Made by a program: the position numbers and the translations under genes. The notes under the pieces are model-generated. The model had not been told where the DNA came from and searched no databases. It saw nothing but the letters and a program-made list of their open reading frames with translations. 5,545 bases of DNA from Chitinophaga pinensis (lineage in GTDB: Bacteria; Bacteroidota; Bacteroidia; SXHM01). Positions 1-5,444 of this stretch are shown here, in pieces (position 1 is the first letter of the stretch; the number at the start of each line of letters is the position of its first letter). Where the stretch lies: the NCBI GenBank assembly GCA_945889235.1, contig CAMDBK010000210.1:1-5545 (forward strand), in the 5' to 3' direction.

Positions 1-289
1 CAAATAAACAAATACCAGAATAAGCATTTCCTGTTCTTGCATTTTGAAAACCTTTTAAATTGTTTGGAACTCCCACACCTCCACCCATTGGAGTACCTGT
101 GCAGCATGCATTAAAATAATCACAAGTTCCTAATGTCGGTTGAAACCAAGATGCAGCATAAGATATTTGACTAACAACTTCTGGGCATGTGTCATATTCC
201 TCAAAGCTTGGATTAGGCACCAGATTATTGATTTGCGCCTTGCAATAAATAAACGAACAAGTAAAAATTAAGCAAAGCAGCAACTTCAT
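1..289 (-). CDS. Secreted surface protein, N-terminal fragment (gliding/T9SS- or OmpA-associated type), cut by left edge
   Basis: Reading down from an ATG at 289 gives 96 open codons before the window ends, so the C-terminus is missing. Residues 1-18 form a Sec signal peptide: Lys2, a hydrophobic core, and a KA|Q cleavage site after Ala18. The mature protein starts QINNLVPNPSFEEYDTCP, followed by W48, PT..GT (51-55), DYFNACC (57-63), a glycine-rich GGGVGVP (69-75) and an F-Q-x-A-x-x-G-x-A-Y stretch (81-90). From family knowledge, this block (NLVPNPSFE..., then a DYFN/Cys segment and a VP.N..G.Q.A..G.AY pattern) heads many Bacteroidota exported proteins that end in an OmpA-like domain or a gliding/T9SS C-terminal domain. 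It probably forms a beta-sandwich resembling carbohydrate-binding modules. Which C-terminal domain this one carries cannot be seen. It diverges from ispG across only 51 bases. The start is firm because the signal peptide begins at this ATG. The precise role is unknown. Confidence 0.75.
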   Translation of the reverse strand, partial: MKLLLCLIFTCSFIYCKAQINNLVPNPSFEEYDTCPEVVSQISYAASWFQPTLGTCDYFNACCTGTPMGGGVGVPNNLKGFQNARTGNAYSGICLF

Positions 290-293
290 AAAG

Positions 294-301
294 CAAAAGT
301 A
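294..301 (-). promoter_or_regulatory. -7 promoter box (TACTTTTG) for the secreted-protein gene
   Basis: On the minus strand TACTTTTG matches the Bacteroidota -7 consensus TAnnTTTG exactly. It ends 4 nt before the ATG at 289. With transcription normally starting a few bases past this box, the mRNA would be leaderless or nearly so. The only TTG upstream (316-318) is 14 bases away, shorter than the usual 17-23, so a -33 element is not convincing. Confidence 0.5.
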
Positions 302-328
302 TATAATAATCAGCCCAACTTTTTTAAA

Positions 329-336
329 TACTTTTG
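329..336 (+). promoter_or_regulatory. -7 promoter box (TACTTTTG) for ispG
   Basis: TACTTTTG is an exact TAnnTTTG match, followed by CACC and the ispG ATG at 341. The predicted transcription start therefore falls at or within a few bases of the start codon, giving a leaderless mRNA. No TTG lies 17-23 bases upstream, so the -33 region is weak or absent. Confidence 0.5.
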
Positions 337-340
337 CACC

Positions 341-2290
341 ATGCCCACCCAACAAAATCTCTACTGCAACAGCCTCACCCATTACTCACGCTACCAAACC
401 CGTGCAGTGAAAGTTGGCAACGTACTAATAGGCGGTGGCAACCCCATTGTGCTGCAAAGCATGACCACCACCGATACCATGGACACCCTCAAAACCGTGG
501 AACAAAGCATCTGCATGATTGAAGCCGGATGTCAGCTCGTGCGTATCACCGCACCAAGTATTAAGGAAGCCGAAAACCTTCTCAACATAAAAAACGAATT
601 ACGCAAGCGCGGTTATAACACCCCGCTCGTTGCCGATATACACTTCACACCCAATGCAGCCGAAGTTGCTGCACGCATCGTAGAAAAAGTGCGCGTAAAC
701 CCCGGCAACTATGCCGACCGCAAAAAGTTTGAAACCCACGAATACAGCGACCTTACTTACGAAGCTGAGCTGGAAAGAATACGTGAACGCTTCACCCCTT
801 TGGTAAAAATCTGCAAGGAACACGGCACCGCCATGCGCATCGGTACCAACCACGGTTCCCTCAGTGATAGAATTATGAGCCGCTATGGCGATACCCCGCT
901 GGGCATGGTTGAATCAGCTTTGGAGTTTGTCCGCATCTGCCGCGAAAATGATTTCCATGAAATCGTCCTTTCCATGAAAGCCAGCAACACCCTTATAATG
1001 GTGCAGGCCTACCGCCTCCTCATTAAAAAGATGCACGATGAAGGAATGAATTATCCTTTGCATCTGGGCGTTACCGAAGCAGGCGAAGGCGAAGATGGCC
1101 GCATAAAATCAGCAGTAGGCATCGGCACCTTGTTAGAAGACGGCATTGGCGATACTGTGCGTGTTTCTCTCACCGAAGACCCTGAGTTTGAAATACCCGT
1201 TGCAAAAGCATTGGTGGAACGCTATAATACAAGAACAGAAAAGCAAACTCCAATTCCTGCAATTGAAAACTACCCTGTAAATCCATACGAGCACAACAGA
1301 AGAAACACCCGCGAAGTCCAGAATATCGGAGGACACAAAGTACCAGTAGTCATTGCTTCATTAAATAACAAGCAAGAGATTACACCCGCAAACTTCTTCA
1401 GCATTGGCTATAATTATTCTGTCAACCTCGACAAGTGGAATATTGCCGATCAGGCTTGCGATTACATCTATGCAGGAGCAACTCCGGTAAATTTTCAAAC
1501 GCCCGGAACACTGGGAATTATTTATGATTACAGCGTTTGGAAAACACACCAGACAGAAGAAAGAAGATACCCGCTTTTTACAAATGAAGAATACCTTTCT
1601 GCTGAAGAAAAATCTTCTGTTCTTAATTTCATTTTAGCAACTATATCTCAACTGTCTTCATCTGTAATTGAAAAAATAAAAGCAGACCCAACTGCTGTCC
1701 TTATTATAACAACTGCCAATGAACATGGCATGGCAGAACAACGAAGATTGTTTGCAGAGTTGATGAATAATAGTTGCACCACACCTGTCATTATAAAAAG
1801 AACCTACTCCAACGTAGACGAAAACCATTTCCAACTCCACGCCTCTACCGATTGCGGAGCATTGTTAGTTGATGGCTTAGGCGATGGCATATTGTTAGAA
1901 GTAGAAAGTATTGCATCCAAAACAATAAACGCAACTGCCTTTGGAATATTACAAGCAGCCCGCACACGCATTTCAAAAACAGAATACATCTCCTGTCCTT
2001 CCTGCGGCAGAACATTGTTTGATTTACAGGAAACCACTGCCAACATCCGCAACCGCACCAGTCACCTCAAAGGAATTAAAATAGGAATTATGGGTTGTAT
2101 CGTTAACGGTCCTGGCGAAATGGCCGATGCCGATTACGGCTACGTAGGAACAGGTGTTGGAAAAATAACACTGTACAAAGGCAAAGAAGTAGTGAAGAGA
2201 AATGTTGCTTCCGAAAATGCGTTAGACGAACTGATAGAACTCATCCGCCAGCATGGTGACTGGGTGGAAGCTCAGCCTGCTAATCATTGA
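341..2290 (+). CDS. ispG: 4-hydroxy-3-methylbut-2-en-1-yl diphosphate synthase (IspG/GcpE), long three-domain form
   Basis: IspG reductively converts the cyclic diphosphate MEcPP to HMBPP in the cytosolic MEP isoprenoid pathway, using a [4Fe-4S] cluster. The 649 residues are far longer than the roughly 370 of E. coli IspG and fit the long type found in Bacteroidota, Chlamydia and plants. Approximate domains are an N-terminal TIM barrel at 10-295 (QSMTTTDTMDT, VRITAPS, ADIHF, RVNPGN, MRIGTNHGSLS, SMKAS, LGVTEAG, GIGTLL.DG.GDT), an inserted domain at 300-545, and a C-terminal iron-sulphur domain at 548-640. The cluster ligands are visible: Cys552 and Cys555 in CPSCG, Cys586 in GCIVNGPGE, and Glu593 seven residues later, as in E. 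coli. The ATG at 341 is supported because YCNSLTHY right after it matches my recollection of related Bacteroidota proteins. It lies 4 nt after a promoter box and has no ribosome-binding site. The inserted domain is markedly AT-richer than the two catalytic domains. Confidence 0.97.
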   Translation: MPTQQNLYCNSLTHYSRYQTRAVKVGNVLIGGGNPIVLQSMTTTDTMDTLKTVEQSICMIEAGCQLVRITAPSIKEAENLLNIKNELRKRGYNTPLVADIHFTPNAAEVAARIVEKVRVNPGNYADRKKFETHEYSDLTYEAELERIRERFTPLVKICKEHGTAMRIGTNHGSLSDRIMSRYGDTPLGMVESALEFVRICRENDFHEIVLSMKASNTLIMVQAYRLLIKKMHDEGMNYPLHLGVTEAGEGEDGRIKSAVGIGTLLEDGIGDTVRVSLTEDPEFEIPVAKALVERYNTRTEKQTPIPAIENYPVNPYEHNRRNTREVQNIGGHKVPVVIASLNNKQEITPANFFSIGYNYSVNLDKWNIADQACDYIYAGATPVNFQTPGTLGIIYDYSVWKTHQTEERRYPLFTNEEYLSAEEKSSVLNFILATISQLSSSVIEKIKADPTAVLIITTANEHGMAEQRRLFAELMNNSCTTPVIIKRTYSNVDENHFQLHASTDCGALLVDGLGDGILLEVESIASKTINATAFGILQAARTRISKTEYISCPSCGRTLFDLQETTANIRNRTSHLKGIKIGIMGCIVNGPGEMADADYGYVGTGVGKITLYKGKEVVKRNVASENALDELIELIRQHGDWVEAQPANH

Positions 2291-2308
2291 TTCTTCTGAA
2301 AATAATCG

Positions 2309-2509
2309 TCAAGCTTCTTTTTTTGAAATTCCCTGAGTGATAAAATCGGCACAAAATAGTCCGATAAAAACTCCGTATAAAATAACTGAAAAAAGGTTAG
2401 AGCCCATTTCACATTGGGCTGAAATGCAGTTATTGCTGTACCAATAGACAAAACTTATTAACCCACCTAACACACATCCCACAAACATAAATATTGACCT
2501 GAATTTCAT
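2309..2509 (-). CDS. Two-helix membrane micro-protein, copy A (CX4C version)
   Basis: This 66-residue protein has two predicted membrane helices, at about 6-24 and 41-58. They are joined by a short loop containing Cys-x4-Cys (NNCISAQCEMGSN) and then S.ILYG. The arrangement resembles, from memory, a family of very small Bacteroidota membrane proteins (DUF6132-like) with GC-x3-TC and SNP.nS.LYG...G signatures; this assignment is tentative. No function is known to me. It aligns with the upstream neighbour (2568-2759) at 37 of 63 positions with one 3-residue gap, so the two are a tandem duplication. They are separated by 58 bases, are co-directional and may share a transcript, with this copy second. 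It is convergent with ispG, 18 bases away, with no obvious terminator between. Conservation between the copies argues that both are real genes. Confidence 0.8.
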   Translation of the reverse strand: MKFRSIFMFVGCVLGGLISFVYWYSNNCISAQCEMGSNLFSVILYGVFIGLFCADFITQGISKKEA

Positions 2510-2567
2510 TGTATCAATTACTATTTTAAATAAATGAGAATATAAAAATACAAAATAAATTATTCTG

Positions 2568-2759
2568 CTATTCTGTCTGTTTGATAATTCCCTGAGTTAA
2601 TAAATCTGCAAAAAAGAGTCCAATAAAAACTCCATACAAAACGACTGAAGAAAGATTCGAACTCATTTCGCTACTACCGGAAGTAACATACCAATATACT
2701 ATTCCTGCAAACCCACCTATTAGGCATCCTAAAAACATTAAAAAAGACCGGAGTTTCAT
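2568..2759 (-). CDS. Two-helix membrane micro-protein, copy B (cysteines lost)
   Basis: This 63-residue paralogue of the preceding micro-protein has helices at about 6-24 and 38-55. The second helix is almost unchanged between the copies (LYGVFIGLF.AD..TQGI). The loop reads VTSGSSEMSSN: it is three residues shorter and has neither of the two loop cysteines of copy A, although the helix-1 cysteine (GC at 11-12) is kept. If the cysteines pair or bind a ligand in copy A, copy B cannot do so. The start at 2759 is supported because MK.RS..MF.GC is shared by both copies. A near-match to the -7 box, TACTTTTA instead of TACTTTTG, lies at 2779-2786 on the minus strand. The function is unknown; location in the inner membrane is inferred from hydrophobicity. 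Confidence 0.8.
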   Translation of the reverse strand: MKLRSFLMFLGCLIGGFAGIVYWYVTSGSSEMSSNLSSVVLYGVFIGLFFADLLTQGIIKQTE

Positions 2760-2852
2760 AGTATTAATTTTTAAGGGTTAAAAGTAAAGCGATAAATTCA
2801 CCATAAAATTAACCGAAGTTTAATTTGAAATGAGAATGAACTTGCAGAGTTT

Positions 2853-2870
2853 TAAACAGGTAACTGTTTA
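2853..2870 (-). terminator. Hairpin just past the stop of the repeat lipoprotein gene
   Basis: TAAACAG and CTGTTTA form a 7-bp stem with a 4-nt loop, starting 2 nt after the stop codon of the minus-strand lipoprotein gene. The position fits a transcript 3' end. There is no U-run after the stem on the minus strand, and the stem is AT-rich, so it may act as an RNA-stabilising hairpin or not be functional. Confidence 0.3.
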
Positions 2871-2872
2871 TT

Positions 2873-3559
2873 TCAGTCCTTCTCTTTCTCTGCTTCACCT
2901 TCTTTACCCATCGAGTCTTTAGGCATATGCGGGTCACGTTTCTTTCCTTTATACCACATCACTTTAGGTTCAAACAAATCAGGTTGGTCTTTGCGTGCAA
3001 CAAATTCTTTTTTCTTTGCGCGCGAGCCAAACGGATTATCTTCAGCGCGGTTATAACTTGCTTTCTGTCTTTGTTTCCTGTTTGAAGAACTAAAAAAATC
3101 TTTGCTTGTTTTATTACTTCCCGAATGATTGGCAACGGAGAAAAAATCCTGATTACCTGCCCGGTTTTGCTTACGATAAGGTGAGGAGAAAAGGCTTGCT
3201 TCTTTTTGTGCTCTTGTTTTCTTGGGCTTCGAAGAAAACGCATCCATGTCACGGTATTTATTTTTACTGGAAGTAAATGTTCCGAAAAAATTACGCTCCG
3301 TATTTGAACTGTTTTTTTTAGAACTCATTGCAAAAAAACTTTTCTGCGTTGCCGTATTTCTGTAGCTGCCTGTCTTCATAGAGAAGAAGCTTTGTTCGCG
3401 GTAATTACTCTGTTTCTTTTCTTTAAAAGCAAACCATCTGTTTACATCGCGCTGACTTATTTTAGGTGTAGTAATAAACGTTGAAGGACAACCCGAAGGG
3501 CGGCTGCATGCGCCAAAAAGAAATGCAAGTAGTAAAAAGAAAAACCAATTTGTTTTCAT
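2873..3559 (-). CDS. Predicted lipoprotein with 16-residue aromatic (FFS) repeats, function unknown
   Basis: This 228-residue protein is not one I recognise. Residues 1-17 are a hydrophobic signal and LFGAC puts Cys18 where a lipidated cysteine is expected; Phe at -3 makes the lipobox imperfect. The rest is low-complexity, strongly basic, rich in Ser/Asn/Lys/Arg, probably disordered, and poor in aliphatic residues. A phenylalanine recurs with almost perfect 16-residue spacing at 43, 59, 76, 92, 108, 124, 140 and 156, then less regularly at 177 and 196. It is usually preceded by Phe, Trp or Leu and followed by Ser, Ala or Gly (RWFA, SFFS, SFFA, NFFG, DFFS). The tail after 210 is mixed Lys/Glu/Asp. 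The gene has a good promoter of its own and diverges from the thioesterase. An envelope-attached linker or a scaffold binding through short motifs would fit, but that is inference. Confidence 0.85.
   Translation of the reverse strand: MKTNWFFFLLLAFLFGACSRPSGCPSTFITTPKISQRDVNRWFAFKEKKQSNYREQSFFSMKTGSYRNTATQKSFFAMSSKKNSSNTERNFFGTFTSSKNKYRDMDAFSSKPKKTRAQKEASLFSSPYRKQNRAGNQDFFSVANHSGSNKTSKDFFSSSNRKQRQKASYNRAEDNPFGSRAKKKEFVARKDQPDLFEPKVMWYKGKKRDPHMPKDSMGKEGEAEKEKD
3080..3448 (-). repeat. Coding tandem repeat, 48-bp (16-codon) period
   Basis: Codons 38-160 of the lipoprotein gene hold eight units, each with an aromatic-Phe-small core. Core second-Phe positions are 43, 59, 76, 92, 108, 124, 140 and 156, giving spacings of 16, 17, 16, 16, 16, 16 and 16. 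DNA identity between units is low, so the period is visible in the protein rather than as a DNA satellite. This implies old duplications under selection for spacing. Confidence 0.75.
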
Positions 3560-3581
3560 ATTCAGCTATACCGTAATATTG
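3550..3581 (+). promoter_or_regulatory. Candidate promoter of the thioesterase gene (TTG-N21-TAATATTG)
   Basis: TTG at 3550-3552, a 21-base spacer and TAATATTG at 3574-3581 differ from TAnnTTTG at one base. The start would be near 3585, giving a leader of about 47 nt. The -7 box abuts the opposite-strand -7 box at 3582 directly, and the -33 lies inside the first codons of the lipoprotein gene. Confidence 0.4.
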
Positions 3582-3611
3582 CAAAGTTAATCCCAATCAC
3601 TAAATCACCAA
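3582..3611 (-). promoter_or_regulatory. Promoter of the repeat lipoprotein gene (TTG-N19-TAACTTTG)
   Basis: On the minus strand TTG (3609-3611), a 19-base spacer and TAACTTTG (3582-3589) match the Bacteroidota -33/-7 consensus at the preferred spacing. This is the best promoter in the window. Transcription would start near 3578, leaving a leader of about 20 nt before the ATG at 3559. Confidence 0.65.
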
Positions 3612-3631
3612 TTCAATCAATCACAATTAAA

Positions 3632-4060
3632 ATGGAAGCGCCAAAAGAACTGTTTCAAAACATCATTGAAGAATTTATACCGTTTCATAAGGTAATTGGT
3701 TTTAAACTGATTGATGTTCGCGAAAACTTTGTCTCGGTGCTCATTCCCTATAAACCCGAATTGATTGGCGACCCGCGCAGGCGCAGCATTCACGGTGGCG
3801 TTATTGCAACAGCAATGGATGCCGTTGGCGGTGCGGCCGGCATCACAACGTTGAAACATTATGACGACAAACTTTCTACCATTGATTTACGGGTGGACTA
3901 TCTATCTCCCGGACTTGCAAAAGATTTAATTTGCGAAGGCACCATTGTAAAAAGCGGCAACAAAGTAATTTTTACACGCATGATTGCCTATCACGATACA
4001 CCTGAAAATATTATAGCAGAAGGTCGCGGTGTTTACAGTGTTTCGCGGATGAAAGCCTAG
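3632..4060 (+). CDS. PaaI/4HBT-type hotdog-fold thioesterase
   Basis: The 142-residue length is typical of single-domain hotdog acyl-CoA thioesterases, which hydrolyse acyl- or aryl-CoA thioesters in the cytosol as homotetramers. The diagnostic stretch is IHGGVIATAMDAVGG (53-67): His54-Gly-Gly caps the long central helix, and Asp63 sits where PaaI-like enzymes carry the catalytic acid. The second hallmark, STIDLRVDYLSPG (82-94), is the central strand and turn seen in this family. Residues 99-137 supply the closing strands (CEGTIVKSGNKVIFTRMIAY, then the GRGVYSV end). The N-terminal FHKVIGFKLIDV also fits. The substrate cannot be told: neighbours include no phenylacetate, menaquinone or fatty-acid genes. 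The ATG at 3632 has no Shine-Dalgarno sequence. The stop overlaps that of the convergent permease gene. Confidence 0.9.
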   Translation: MEAPKELFQNIIEEFIPFHKVIGFKLIDVRENFVSVLIPYKPELIGDPRRRSIHGGVIATAMDAVGGAAGITTLKHYDDKLSTIDLRVDYLSPGLAKDLICEGTIVKSGNKVIFTRMIAYHDTPENIIAEGRGVYSVSRMKA

Positions 4061-5307
4061 CCGTTTGAACGTATCGCTTCTACCGGGTCAAGGCGTGATG
4101 CTATCCATGCAGGAATAATTCCCGAGACTAAGCCAATGCCTGCTGAAATTGCCAGACCAAGAAAAATATTTTTCAGCGATAATGAAATATCCATTTCAAG
4201 AAAACTGCTTCCTGCAAGACTTAATAAATAAACAATCAGCAATCCTGCCGCGCCTCCAATCAGACAAAGAAAAACCGCTTCAAAAAGAAATTGCAACAGA
4301 ATAAAATAATTCTTTGCTCCCAGTGATTTTTGTATTCCAATTATATGTGTCCGTTCCTTCACCGAAACGAACATGATATTGGCAATTCCAAAACCTCCAA
4401 CCAAAATTGAAAATAATCCGATTAACCAGCCGGCACCATTAATTACAGTAAACAAACCTTCCATACTGTTGCTGAGTAAACTGGTTTCGTTCAGTGCAAA
4501 ATTGTCATCAGCCAATGGCTTCTGTTTCCGCACCGAGCGCATGATTCCTCGCAGTTCATCCGTTAGTTCTTCATTACTTACTCCTTCTTTAGCCTTTACC
4601 TGAATCATGGGATTAAAACGTTCTTTCCTCAAATCAACTAAGGTTCGTGCATACACCGCAGGAATAACCACCTGATTGTCGGTTGAATTACCAAACAAAC
4701 TTTCACCTTCTTTTTCAAAAACACCAATTACATCAATCTTTCTACCCATCGTTTTTATGGTTTTACCAATGGGGTTGGCCTCACCAAAAAGTCCTCTGGC
4801 AACTTCACTTCCAATAATGGCAACATTTCTTCCGCCTCCTGATTCAAAAGGCGTGAAGTACCTTCCTTCCATCAACTCAAAAGATTTTATTTTCTGCCAC
4901 TCGTGCGATGCACAAACAATACTCACGTTTTCAAGACTACTGCTCCCATGTTCCACCACTTTCTGCATGTAGGCAAGGAATGCCATAGCCTCCGCATTCT
5001 TGCAGCGTGCCTGCACTTCCTGCAATTCTTTCAGGTTAGGAACAGGTCGCTGCCAGTATTTCCACCAGGGATAACCCTGACCAAAGGTCCATGGCCACTT
5101 CTGAATGTAGATAACATCATCACCGAGCGATTCAACGCTGCCGCGAACCTGTTTTTCCATCGAGTCAACCATCGTGAAAACTGAAATGATAGCAAGAATA
5201 CCAATGGTAATTCCAAGTAAAGAAAGTACAGTGCGCAGTTTATTAACCACCAGCGCGCCCACTGCCATTGCAATGCTTTCATTAATCAGCTTCAGATAAA
5301 GTCTCAA
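4057..5307 (-). CDS. MacB/FtsX-type ABC transporter permease
   Basis: This 416-residue inner-membrane permease has the MacB topology: one N-terminal helix (about 27-48), a periplasmic domain (about 50-285) and three C-terminal helices (about 289-313, 336-366 and 379-403). Family signatures are NKLRTVLSLLGITIGI (22-37), GRYFTPFE with NVAIIGSEVARGLFG (148-175), NIMFVSVKERT.IIGIQKSLGA (310-331, the segment contacting the ATPase) and GIIPAWIASRLDPVEAIR (396-413). Such proteins use ATP hydrolysed by a separate subunit to move lipoproteins, peptides or drugs across the envelope, or to transmit force. No ATPase gene lies in this window, so the partner must be elsewhere. The first codon is TTG at 5307; an in-frame stop lies at 5320-5322 and there is no ATG between. 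The next ATG, codon 14, would remove the conserved amphipathic start (RLYLKLINESIA), so TTG is preferred. A Trp-rich patch at 71-86 is probably a Bacteroidota subgroup trait. Confidence 0.93.
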   Translation of the reverse strand: MRLYLKLINESIAMAVGALVVNKLRTVLSLLGITIGILAIISVFTMVDSMEKQVRGSVESLGDDVIYIQKWPWTFGQGYPWWKYWQRPVPNLKELQEVQARCKNAEAMAFLAYMQKVVEHGSSSLENVSIVCASHEWQKIKSFELMEGRYFTPFESGGGRNVAIIGSEVARGLFGEANPIGKTIKTMGRKIDVIGVFEKEGESLFGNSTDNQVVIPAVYARTLVDLRKERFNPMIQVKAKEGVSNEELTDELRGIMRSVRKQKPLADDNFALNETSLLSNSMEGLFTVINGAGWLIGLFSILVGGFGIANIMFVSVKERTHIIGIQKSLGAKNYFILLQFLFEAVFLCLIGGAAGLLIVYLLSLAGSSFLEMDISLSLKNIFLGLAISAGIGLVSGIIPAWIASRLDPVEAIRSNG

Positions 5308-5355
5308 AATAAGGGGTTGTTAAAAACTTGAAAATAAATCTTTAAAAATCGTTTA

Positions 5356-5363
5356 CAAATGTA
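5356..5363 (-). promoter_or_regulatory. -7 promoter box (TACATTTG) for the permease gene
   Basis: TACATTTG on the minus strand is an exact TAnnTTTG match. It lies 48 bases upstream of the TTG start at 5307, predicting a leader of about 45 nt. No TTG is found at the expected -33 distance. Confidence 0.45.
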
Positions 5364-5389
5364 GGTTTTAAATGTAGAATTATATCTAC
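5357..5389. repeat. Small repeats between the permease and purH promoters
   Basis: AAATGTAG occurs at 5357-5364 and again at 5370-5377, a 13-base period. GTAGA (5374-5378) and TCTAC (5385-5389) form a 5-bp inverted pair with a 6-base spacer. The right arm runs into the purH -7 box and the left direct repeat overlaps the permease -7 box. This could be an operator, but in such AT-rich DNA chance is a serious alternative. The rest of the gene-free stretch 5308-5444 shows nothing else recognisable. Confidence 0.25.
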
Positions 5390-5394
5390 TTTTG
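5387..5394 (+). promoter_or_regulatory. -7 promoter box (TACTTTTG) for purH
   Basis: TACTTTTG is an exact TAnnTTTG match, placing the start near 5398 and a leader of about 47 nt before the purH ATG. There is no clear -33 TTG. The short leader has no room for a purine riboswitch. Confidence 0.5.
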
Positions 5395-5444
5395 ATACGC
5401 CTGAAAAACGGCATTTCCCGAATTTTCTTTTTGATAATTGATTA

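Larger units (their letters stand above)
293..337. repeat. Perfect 10-bp inverted repeat carrying two divergent -7 boxes
   Basis: GCAAAAGTAT at 293-302 is the exact reverse complement of ATACTTTTGC at 328-337, with a 25-base AT-rich spacer. Each arm contains the -7 box of the gene it faces. Each box is separated from its start codon by exactly 4 nt (289 on the left, 341 on the right). The symmetry may simply reflect two promoters with the same box, or it could also serve as a dyad operator; the sequence does not decide this. Confidence 0.7.

Noticed and set aside
334..522. 62-codon plus-strand frame starting 7 bases before ispG
   Set aside because: It overlaps the conserved IspG N-terminus in another frame; its His/Pro-rich product reflects the ispG codons read out of frame.
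599..853. 84-codon minus-strand open frame opposite ispG, and similar ones at 1133-1336, 1361-1549, 1658-1840 and 1804-2058
   Set aside because: All are antisense shadows of conserved ispG codons.
2309..2759. Toxin-antitoxin or phage holin pair
   Set aside because: The two small genes are paralogues of each other with the same topology, not a toxin plus a DNA-binding antitoxin, and no phage genes are nearby.
2853..2870. Classical rho-independent terminator
   Set aside because: The hairpin is real (7-bp stem) but has no U-run on the relevant strand, so only a low-confidence terminator/hairpin entry is kept.
2959..3252. 97-codon open frame on the minus strand inside the repeat lipoprotein gene
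   Set aside because: It is another reading frame of the same strand over a Lys/Arg/Ser-rich low-complexity region, lacks a signal, promoter or recognisable motif, and is best explained by composition.
3080..3448. CRISPR array or DNA satellite suggested by the 48-bp period
   Set aside because: The units are not conserved at the DNA level and lie within a continuous coding frame; the period is a protein repeat.
4903..5184. 93-codon plus-strand open frame opposite the permease
   Set aside because: It is antisense to the strongly supported permease coding sequence and has no family features.
5398..5444. Purine riboswitch ahead of purH
   Set aside because: The predicted leader is only about 47 nt and shows no purine-aptamer core or convincing stem structure.
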